From contig JANXBC010000035.1 in assembly GCA_025060555.1 (NCBI GenBank), positions 1-11,932 of the forward strand: DNA of 11,932 bases, in the 5' to 3' direction. This document shows, piece by piece, positions 7,131 to 11,932 of this stretch. How positions within the stretch are numbered: the stretch's first letter is position 1; every line of letters begins with the position of its first letter. Made by a program: the position numbers and the translations under genes. Below the pieces are notes generated by a model that was not told where the DNA came from, did no database searches, and worked only from the letters and a program-made list of their open reading frames with translations. The stretch comes from Candidatus Bipolaricaulota bacterium. GTDB lineage: Bacteria; Bipolaricaulota; Bipolaricaulia; Bipolaricaulales; Bipolaricaulaceae.

Positions 7131-8765
7131 GTGCGGGGCTTCCTGGCTTTGGGGTTGCTATTGGCGGGGTTAGGAGCCTTCGCTGCGCTCGTAGTCGTAA
7201 GCGGTCCCCATGAAATCTGGCAGGCTGCGCGAGCCCTTCCCGTCTGGGCCTTGGGGGTCCTTTTTCTCCTTGAGCTTTTGGGGCTGGCGTTTTGGGCGGC
7301 CAGTTGGGGGGTGTTGCTTTGTGCAGCCGGTATTTACGCGCGTCCACACACTGTCCTTGCCGCAGCCATTGCCGGCTACGCTGTGTCCTACCTTACCCCG
7401 GTCTCCTACCTTGGGGGGGAACCCGTGCGCGGCTGGCTTGTGGCTCGCCGCACCAAATGTGATCTTTCGGCGCTCGCTGGCACACTGGTTTGGGATCGGG
7501 TCATCGCTGGCATCACGCTGCTCTCCTTCGCTTTAGCTGGCGGTGGCTTAGCCCTCCCCCTCCTTGCCCCTGCTCAACGCATCTGGGTAATGCTCGGCCT
7601 CTCTGCCCTGGCCTTAGCCATTACTTTGGGAGCGTTGAATTTCGCAAGAGGTTGGGGCTGGCTTGCTCGCCTCATTCAAAGTTTGGCCCGCCGCGCAGGA
7701 CGAGCAAGAACACGCATGGAAGGGTGGGCAAGAAAGGTCACAGAAATGGAACAAGCTATGCATCACACTTTTCGTCGCCATTTTGGGGCCATCGTCTTCG
7801 CTTTCTTCCTCCAACTCCTGAGCTTCGTCTGCCACTACCTCCGGCCTCTTTTTTATCTGGGATTTGCGCAAGAGCGCTGGCTTTCTCTTCGGGAACTTGG
7901 GGTGTACTTCAACTTAAATACCTTCCTCTCCCTGTTCTTGTGGGTGACTCCGGCGGGGATAGGCACGGCTGAAGGCGGAAGGATCGGGATCCTCAGCCTT
8001 TTTGGCGTCACCCCAGCCGCCGCGATGGCATTCTCCCTTACCTACAGGTTTTTGGAATTGATATTTGTGGGGATAGGTCTTGGGTTGATCCTCAACGCCA
8101 GTGCGGGGAAGAGACTGAGGCAGGGGCTGGGAACTGTGCGGGGGTTCGCGGAGATCGGGAACCTGTTGGTTTACGGTTTATTTCTGCCAACTCGTGTTCT
8201 ACCCCGCTTCTTCAACCTCCGTTTCCGGCGCCCTGATCCTTGGGATTACGCCAAAAGCCCTTATGAACAACGAAAGTACCAGCTTATGCTCGACATCCTT
8301 CCCCGCCGCGGTGAGAACAAACCGCCTTATGAGCGGGCTTTGGATTTGGGATGTGCCGAAGGTTTTTTCACCCGGCGGCTTGTACAAGAACGCATAGCCC
8401 GCGTGGCCGTGGGGGTGGATGTGGCGGAACGGGCGGTGGCCCGAGCCAGGGCTTGCCATTCGCACCTCCCTGTGGAATTCCACCTCATGGATGTGGGGAA
8501 AACCCTGCCCGAGGGAAAATTCGACTTAGTGTTTTGCTCTGAGGTCCTTTATTATCTTGGGTACCACCGAATTTGCGCGCTGGCACAGAGATTAGCCGAA
8601 AAAATGCAACCTGGTGGACATTTAGTTCTAGTGAGTGCCTGGCCGGCGGCGCGGCTCATCCACCGCCCATTCTTACGACATCCTGCGTTCAAGCTTGTGG
8701 CCGAACACGTGGAGCCTCACCACACCCGGCCTTACGCCATCAATTGCTTAGAACGGCTTCCGTAA
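7131..8765 (+). CDS. Fusion: LPG-synthase/flippase-like membrane domain + NodS-like SAM methyltransferase
   Basis: A predicted two-domain inner-membrane protein of 544 residues. Residues 1-323 are a multi-pass domain of the lysylphosphatidylglycerol synthase TM / UPF0104 / AglD-like family: hydrophobic segments near 4-22, 38-66, 74-92, 118-147, 151-170, 218-245, 262-290 and 296-322, with family motifs TPVSYLGGEPVRGWLVARR (89-107) and TPAGIGTAEGG (273-283). A linker (324-366) precedes a class I methyltransferase. It starts with DPWDYAKSPYEQRKYQLML (369-387), a hallmark of NodS-like enzymes, then motif I LDLGCAEG (404-411), acidic D430 in VGVDV, and FDLVFCSEVLYYL (464-476). GTG 7131 gives the complete first membrane segment. 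The 3' end overlaps the convergent PIG-L gene by 26 bp. I infer modification of a membrane-linked amino sugar at the cytoplasmic face; the substrate is unknown. Confidence 0.87.
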   Translation: MRGFLALGLLLAGLGAFAALVVVSGPHEIWQAARALPVWALGVLFLLELLGLAFWAASWGVLLCAAGIYARPHTVLAAAIAGYAVSYLTPVSYLGGEPVRGWLVARRTKCDLSALAGTLVWDRVIAGITLLSFALAGGGLALPLLAPAQRIWVMLGLSALALAITLGALNFARGWGWLARLIQSLARRAGRARTRMEGWARKVTEMEQAMHHTFRRHFGAIVFAFFLQLLSFVCHYLRPLFYLGFAQERWLSLRELGVYFNLNTFLSLFLWVTPAGIGTAEGGRIGILSLFGVTPAAAMAFSLTYRFLELIFVGIGLGLILNASAGKRLRQGLGTVRGFAEIGNLLVYGLFLPTRVLPRFFNLRFRRPDPWDYAKSPYEQRKYQLMLDILPRRGENKPPYERALDLGCAEGFFTRRLVQERIARVAVGVDVAERAVARARACHSHLPVEFHLMDVGKTLPEGKFDLVFCSEVLYYLGYHRICALAQRLAEKMQPGGHLVLVSAWPAARLIHRPFLRHPAFKLVAEHVEPHHTRPYAINCLERLP

Positions 8766-9711
8766 AAAGGTCCCGGGCGTAGATCTCATTCTGCCGCACG
8801 AACGCTGCGAGGAAACGACCGTTAGTAACACGCTGGGAACCATAGGCCCGCAGGGCCGCGAGCTTCTTCGCCACCGCTTCCTCCCCCAAGGGAACAGAAT
8901 ACCAACCCCACCGATCAACAAGGTACATGGGAGCGATGAGCTCGGCCTCGGGGATGAGGCGAAGGGGGGTGGGCCAGCGCTCCCCATGCACAAGGTAATA
9001 TCGCACTTCTGTAGCCCACGAAACTCCTTCCAATACCGCTTGCAAAAACAGCGCTGTCGCTCGATGGTCTGGATGACCATCCTCCGGATGGGGGCAGTAG
9101 ATCACCGTGGGACGGAAGGTCTCCACGATTTCGGCCAAATCGCGAAGCAAATCTTGGCCAGTGTAATTCGCTTCGGGATTGAAACTATTCCGATAAAATG
9201 GATGGTCCATTTTCGTATATGGGCTGCGATAAGGTTTGTCTTGATGCAAAGCCCAAAGGGTAAGAAGCCCACGGTCAGGATAGCCCAGAAAGATCAGATG
9301 ATCCCAGGGCACACCGAGGATACGCATCGCTTCCCCGGCTTCCTTCATGCGGCGATACCCGAGCGTTTGGTAATCCTCGGCTTTGCGCAGGGGATTCCAG
9401 GTGAAGAATTGTTTTGCTGCGGTATTGGCGTCTCCGTTGGTCAGGAAAACAATGAGAACCTGATGACCTTGGGCGAGGAAATCGACGATGGTCCCACCCA
9501 CGCCGAGCACCTCGTCATCGGGGTGAGGCGCAAGAACGAGCACCCGCTCCACACCCTCCCTGGGCTCAGGCACATCGACACGCGGTGGAATAGGGACCCA
9601 CCACATGAACAGTTGGAGCGCGGGATGAGGAATACCCGGGATAAACCCGATAGCAAAAGGAACGGCCACGATGAGCCATGCCCACCGCCATCTCCTCCGC
9701 CTGCGCCCCAT
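8740..9711 (-). CDS. PIG-L family N-deacetylase with N-terminal membrane anchor
   Basis: A predicted zinc-dependent deacetylase of the PIG-L/LmbE family, which removes acetyl from N-acetylglucosamine-type amines (family members: PIG-L, MshB, BshB). Counting from ATG 9711 (323 residues): an Arg-rich start MGRRRRRWRW, one membrane segment (about 11-38), then the metal motif APHPDDEVLG (61-70) and the second motif HPEDGHPDH (208-216). Both His/Asp groups that bind zinc in the family are present. ATG 9723 in the same frame would add MRTA, but it overlaps a TATAAT box placed for transcription starting near 9711. The open frame extends further upstream only by reading through the tRNA gene. It converges on the methyltransferase fusion and overlaps it by 26 bp. 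I infer that the two act on the same amino-sugar glycan, deacetylation first. Confidence 0.9.
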   Translation of the reverse strand: MGRRRRRWRWAWLIVAVPFAIGFIPGIPHPALQLFMWWVPIPPRVDVPEPREGVERVLVLAPHPDDEVLGVGGTIVDFLAQGHQVLIVFLTNGDANTAAKQFFTWNPLRKAEDYQTLGYRRMKEAGEAMRILGVPWDHLIFLGYPDRGLLTLWALHQDKPYRSPYTKMDHPFYRNSFNPEANYTGQDLLRDLAEIVETFRPTVIYCPHPEDGHPDHRATALFLQAVLEGVSWATEVRYYLVHGERWPTPLRLIPEAELIAPMYLVDRWGWYSVPLGEEAVAKKLAALRAYGSQRVTNGRFLAAFVRQNEIYARDLFTEAVLSN

Positions 9712-9721
9712 GGCTGTTCTC

Positions 9722-9727
9722 ATTATA
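9722..9727 (-). promoter_or_regulatory. -10 box of PIG-L gene (perfect TATAAT)
   Basis: Perfect TATAAT on the minus strand, 10 nt before ATG 9711 and overlapping the alternative ATG at 9723. No good -35 is seen at 16-18 bp. If used, the mRNA begins within a few bases of 9711, which decides the start. Confidence 0.5.
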
Positions 9728-9739
9728 TACACTTTGGCC

Positions 9740-9768
9740 TTGCCCAAGTTTGTAGCGGAAAACAAAAT
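9740..9768 (+). promoter_or_regulatory. Predicted tRNA-Ser promoter
   Basis: TTGCCC (9740-9745), a 17-bp spacer, and CAAAAT (9763-9768). The canonical start, 7 nt after the -10, is 9775, the first base of the tRNA. If correct, the transcript needs little or no 5' trimming. The -10 is weak (4 of 6 consensus bases). It is divergent from the PIG-L promoter in a 63-bp gap. Confidence 0.35.
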
Positions 9769-9774
9769 CGCTGC

Positions 9775-9859
9775 GGAGGGATGGGTGAGCGGCCGAAACC
9801 GCCGGTCTTGAAAACCGGTAAGCCGAAAGGCTTCGGGGGTTCGAATCCCCCTCCCTCCG
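9775..9859 (+). tRNA. tRNA-Ser (anticodon UGA)
   Basis: A full cloverleaf can be folded by hand. The 7-bp acceptor GGAGGGA (9775-9781) pairs with TCCCTCC (9852-9858), discriminator G9859 as in serine tRNAs. The anticodon stem CCGGT (9802-9806) pairs with ACCGG (9814-9818) around loop CTTGAAA, anticodon TGA at 9809-9811, reading UCA and other UCN codons by wobble. The long variable arm is a 5-bp stem (9820-9824 with 9829-9833) capped by GAAA, the class II hallmark. The T arm GGGGG/CCCCC (9835-9839, 9847-9851) holds TTCGAAT. CCA is not encoded and must be added. The 3' end touches the stop codon of the convergent nitroreductase. Confidence 0.98.
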
Positions 9860-10375
9860 CTAGCGGTACTCCACGACCTCGGCAAGGGGGCGGCGGGGCC
9901 GGGCCCGCGGGGCCTCCCCCGGCTTCCCCACCGGGATGAGGGCCACCGGCCGCAGGGCTTTCGGAAGGCCCAAGAGCTCCGAAACCTTGCCCTCGTCGAA
10001 CGCGCCCACCCAGCACGTGCCCAAGCCCTTGTCCGTGGCGGCCAGAAGGAGGTTCTGGATAGCCGCGGCCGTGTCCTGAAGGCAATAGAGGGTTTCCCCC
10101 CGCTCCCGGTAGGCCCGCCGGGCCCGCTCCAGATCAGCACAGACCACGATCACCACCGGCGCCTCCGCAAGAAAACTCTGCCCATAGGCTGCGGAAACTA
10201 AGCCCTCCCGAAGCCTTTGGTCCCGCACCACCACGAACCGCCAGGGCTGGGCGTTGCCCGCGCTGGGGGCCAACACCGCCGCAGAAAGGAGCTCCTCCAC
10301 CACCGCCTCAGGGATTGGTTCCCGAAGGTACCGGCGCACGGAGCGCCGGGCCCGCATGGCCTCAAACACGTCCAC
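9860..10375 (-). CDS. Nitroreductase family FMN-dependent oxidoreductase
   Basis: A 171-residue flavoprotein of the nitroreductase superfamily, using NAD(P)H to reduce nitro compounds, quinones or other acceptors; the physiological substrate is not predictable. I start at GTG 10375, giving (M)DVFEAMRARRSVRRY, which matches the family's common MDVFEA start, with AAAGGAGG just upstream. ATG 10396 would add 7 residues and overlaps a TATAAT box. FMN-contact motifs: RARRSVRRY (8-16), APSAGNAQPWRF (35-46), and GTCWVGAF in the second half, followed by the C-terminal segment PVGKPGE...RPRRPLAEVVEY. About 170 residues is the short end of the family, as in the FMN-binding minimal type. It is divergent from the HAD gene across 43 bp and ends flush against tRNA-Ser. 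Confidence 0.93.
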   Translation of the reverse strand: MDVFEAMRARRSVRRYLREPIPEAVVEELLSAAVLAPSAGNAQPWRFVVVRDQRLREGLVSAAYGQSFLAEAPVVIVVCADLERARRAYRERGETLYCLQDTAAAIQNLLLAATDKGLGTCWVGAFDEGKVSELLGLPKALRPVALIPVGKPGEAPRARPRRPLAEVVEYR

Positions 10376-10379
10376 ATCC

Positions 10380-10387
10380 CCTCCTTT
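10380..10387 (-). promoter_or_regulatory. Shine-Dalgarno of nitroreductase (AAAGGAGG)
   Basis: AAAGGAGG on the minus strand lies 4 nt before GTG 10375 and 10 nt before a second in-frame GTG. It lies inside the reading frame if ATG 10396 is used, so it argues for a downstream GTG start. It is the clearest ribosome binding site in the window. Confidence 0.6.
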
Positions 10388-10394
10388 CCCCGCC

Positions 10395-10400
10395 ATTATA
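10395..10400 (-). promoter_or_regulatory. -10 box of nitroreductase gene (TATAAT)
   Basis: Perfect TATAAT on the minus strand, overlapping the alternative ATG at 10396. Transcription starting 7 nt downstream (about 10388) would place AAAGGAGG right at the 5' end and GTG 10375 as the first good start. No convincing -35 is seen. Confidence 0.45.
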
Positions 10401-10406
10401 GGCGGC

Positions 10407-10412
10407 TAGGAT
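10407..10412 (+). promoter_or_regulatory. Possible -10 box of HAD gene (TAGGAT)
   Basis: TAGGAT ends 6 nt before ATG 10419, exactly the spacing expected if the A of the ATG is the transcription start (leaderless mRNA). No -35 and no Shine-Dalgarno sequence are visible. The six-base match is short and could be chance. Confidence 0.3.
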
Positions 10413-10418
10413 TGGGCG

Positions 10419-11018
10419 ATGCTTCAGGTTGTCCTCTTCGATCTCGATGGGACGCTTTGGGAAAACCCCGTGCGCTGGGACGAGCTCCGCCGGGAGCTTG
10501 GGCTCCCTCCCGATGGCCTTCCCATCTACTGGCACATCGCGCGGCTGCCCCCGGGGGAGCGGGAGCGGGCGGAGGCGCGCCTGCGGGAGCGGGAGGCGGA
10601 GGGGGTACGGCGGGGCCAGCTCAAGCCCGGGGCCTGGGAGCTCCTCCGGTTCCTGCGGGAAAAGGGCGTGCGCCGTGTGCTTGTGACCAACAATTCACGG
10701 GAGAGCGCGGCGGAGGTGCTGCGGGCCTTTCCCCTCCCCTTCGACCTTGTCTGGACCCGGGAGGACGGGGCCCTAAAACCCGACGCGGAGGCGTTCCTCG
10801 GCCCCCTTCGGAAACTCGGGATCGTCCCAGAGGCGGCGGCGGTGGTGGGCGACTCCCACCTGGACCTCCAGGCCGCCCATGCCGCCGGGATCCCTTGCGT
10901 GATCCTCGTGGCCCCGCGGGCCTGGATGCGCCCCTTCTTCCCCCCAGAGGCCCGCTTCCTCGAGGCCCAAACCCTCGCGGAGGTCCAGTCACTCCTCGCT
11001 GCCCGCCTCGCCCAATGA
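10419..11018 (+). CDS. HAD superfamily phosphatase (phosphoglycolate phosphatase-like)
   Basis: A 199-residue haloacid dehalogenase superfamily hydrolase. Motif I FDLDGTLW (7-14) supplies the nucleophile D8 and acid/base D10. Motif II is VLVTNNS (87-93, T90), motif III the Lys in LKPD (K120), and motif IV GDSHLDLQAA (144-153, D145 and D149 for Mg). A small helical C1-type cap spans about 15-75. This fits Gph/PGP-like small-molecule phosphatases, but the substrate cannot be assigned; a nucleotidase role is equally possible. ATG 10419 is the only sensible start, because the nucleophile motif begins 6 residues later. GC is extreme (51 of 60 bases over 10561-10620). It is divergent from the nitroreductase and followed 3 bp later by a terminator hairpin. 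Confidence 0.93.
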   Translation: MLQVVLFDLDGTLWENPVRWDELRRELGLPPDGLPIYWHIARLPPGERERAEARLREREAEGVRRGQLKPGAWELLRFLREKGVRRVLVTNNSRESAAEVLRAFPLPFDLVWTREDGALKPDAEAFLGPLRKLGIVPEAAAVVGDSHLDLQAAHAAGIPCVILVAPRAWMRPFFPPEARFLEAQTLAEVQSLLAARLAQ

Positions 11019-11054
11019 AAAGGGCGGGCCGGCCCGGCCCGCCCCCCTTTCTTT
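11018..11054. terminator. Bidirectional intrinsic terminator between HAD and glutamate dehydrogenase genes
   Basis: The stem GGGCGGGCC (11022-11030) pairs perfectly with GGCCCGCCC (11036-11044) around loop GGCCC. On the plus strand CCCTTTCTTT follows (11045-11054), just after the HAD stop. On the minus strand the same stem is followed by TTTT (11021-11018), 20 bp after the glutamate dehydrogenase stop. It can therefore end both convergent transcripts. Confidence 0.85.
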
Positions 11055-11064
11055 CCGAGGAACC

Positions 11065-11932
11065 TTAGGCCCAGCCGCGCACGCGCACAGCCTCCGCCAC
11101 ACGCTGCACGGCCACCAGGTAAGCACCCAGGCGGTTGTGAACCTTGTGCTCCTGGGCGGTCTTGTGCACGGCGTGGAAGGCGGCGGTCATCTTCTCGTCC
11201 AGGCGCTTTTCTATCTCCTCCTCGCTCCAGTAGAAGTTGTAGGCGTTCTGGACCTGTTCGAAGTAGGAGACGGTCACCCCACCGGCATTGCAGAGGAAGT
11301 CGGGGATCACGTAGATGCCCCGCTTGTGCAGGATCTCATCGGCCTCGGGCGTGGTGGGGCCGTTGGCCGCCTCCGCCACGATTTTCACCCGCTTCGAAAT
11401 CCGTCCCGCGTTCTCCCCGGTGATGACGTTCTCGATGGCTGCGGGGATGAGCACGTCCACATCCAGGGTCAACCACGCATCGCCGGGCAAAACCTTGTAT
11501 CCGGCGGCCTCGGCGCGCGCCCGATCGATCGTGCCGAACGCGTCGGTAATCCCTTGCAGGAAGCGCACGTCCACCCCGCCCTCCTTGACGAAGGTAAAGG
11601 AGCGCTTTTCCTTAGGATCCCAACAAGACACGCCCAGCACCTTTCCCCCCAAACGCTCCGTAAAGAACAGGGCCGCGTACTGCCCTACGTTCCCAAATCC
11701 CTGCACGGAAGCGGTGGTTTTCTTGGGGTCAAGGCCAAGGACCTTCATGGCTTCGCGGATGGCGAACACCACACCAAGGCCGGTGGCGCCGGTCCGACCG
11801 GCCGAGCCCCCCAAAGACAGGGGCTTGCCGGTGATCACGCCCGGTGCACTTCGCCCCATGATCAGCTCGTATTCGTCCACCATCCAAGCCATGATCTTGG
11901 GGTTAGTGCCCACATCGGGCGCGGGCACGTCG
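11065..11932 (-). CDS. gdhA: Glutamate dehydrogenase, C-terminal two thirds, cut by window edge
   Basis: Catalyses reversible oxidative deamination of glutamate to 2-oxoglutarate and ammonia with NAD(P)H; normally a cytoplasmic hexamer. 288 residues are visible of the usual 410-450, so roughly the first 130-140, with the substrate-binding lysines, lie outside. The visible part opens with DVPAPDVGTN, containing the family's catalytic Asp, then TGKPLSLGGSAGRTGATG, the dinucleotide-binding loop VQGFGNVG, AEAANGPTTPEAD and the C-terminal helix region. In the cofactor domain, the strand ending VSCWD has Cys (codon 11623-11625) where many NAD-type enzymes have Asp, so NAD versus NADP preference is open. 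The stop TAA at 11067-11065 lies next to a terminator shared with the HAD gene. Family assignment is firm; the gene symbol is used in the general sense. Confidence 0.96.
   Translation of the reverse strand, partial: DVPAPDVGTNPKIMAWMVDEYELIMGRSAPGVITGKPLSLGGSAGRTGATGLGVVFAIREAMKVLGLDPKKTTASVQGFGNVGQYAALFFTERLGGKVLGVSCWDPKEKRSFTFVKEGGVDVRFLQGITDAFGTIDRARAEAAGYKVLPGDAWLTLDVDVLIPAAIENVITGENAGRISKRVKIVAEAANGPTTPEADEILHKRGIYVIPDFLCNAGGVTVSYFEQVQNAYNFYWSEEEIEKRLDEKMTAAFHAVHKTAQEHKVHNRLGAYLVAVQRVAEAVRVRGWA

Noticed and set aside
9775..9859. tRNA-Ser as an integration (att) site of a mobile element
   Set aside because: I saw no direct repeat of the tRNA 3' end and no integrase or phage gene within the window.
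8986..9939. 317-codon plus-strand frame opposite PIG-L and through the tRNA
   Set aside because: It is antisense to a gene with intact catalytic motifs and translates the tRNA; no recognisable protein.
9712..10140. Long upstream extension of the PIG-L reading frame
   Set aside because: It reads straight through the tRNA-Ser gene and into the nitroreductase in another frame; Arg/Pro-rich composition is typical of a GC-rich shadow frame.
10217..11068. 283-codon plus-strand frame across nitroreductase and HAD
   Set aside because: A low-complexity Gly/Pro/Arg product of a very GC-rich region; the HAD frame carries all four motifs.
1..11932. CRISPR array, insertion sequence, toxin-antitoxin or phage genes
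   Set aside because: No repeat-spacer pattern, transposase, terminal inverted repeats or small paired genes were found on either strand.

Overview
The window carries ordinary bacterial core genes plus two less ordinary loci. It suggests an uncultured or little-studied, fairly GC-rich bacterium: many starts lack a clear Shine-Dalgarno sequence, the tRNA does not encode its CCA end, and gyrA, tyrS and a HIT gene are packed together. The proteins give no firm phylum. My low-confidence guess is a deep-branching, possibly thermophilic lineage such as Bipolaricaulota/Acetothermia.

Layout: (1) 1-729, minus: N-terminal third of elongation factor G, cut by the window edge. (2) 730-1142: a gene-free gap holding a 21-bp palindrome and a -10-like box, followed by 1143-3047, plus: a lipoprotein built from two parallel beta-helix modules. 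(3) 7052-3028, minus: a compact operon gyrA - tyrS - HIT hydrolase (9-bp gap, then an ATGA overlap). The HIT gene runs 20 bp into the 3' end of the beta-helix gene. (4) 7131-8765, plus: a fusion of an LPG-synthase/flippase-like membrane domain with a NodS-like SAM methyltransferase. It is divergent from gyrA and shares a promoter gap with it, and it overlaps by 26 bp a convergent PIG-L family deacetylase with a membrane anchor (9711-8740, minus). Deacetylase plus NodS-like methyltransferase recalls the N-deacetylation and N-methylation logic of Nod factor synthesis. (5) 9775-9859, plus: tRNA-Ser(UGA). (6) 10375-9860, minus: a nitroreductase whose stop codon abuts the tRNA, divergent from a HAD phosphatase (10419-11018, plus). 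(7) A bidirectional hairpin terminator, then the C-terminal two thirds of glutamate dehydrogenase (minus, cut by the window edge).

Two patterns cut across genes. Several genes (beta-helix, gyrA, fusion, PIG-L, perhaps HAD) have a TANNNT box only 6-10 nt before the likely start codon, as expected for leaderless or nearly leaderless mRNAs. Base composition also changes: the flanks (fusA, HAD) are very GC-rich, while samples from the central block are near 50-60% GC, with the right-hand change close to tRNA-Ser.

The most promising locus for unknown biology is the membrane-methyltransferase fusion with its deacetylase partner. The duplicated beta-helix lipoprotein and its palindrome come second.
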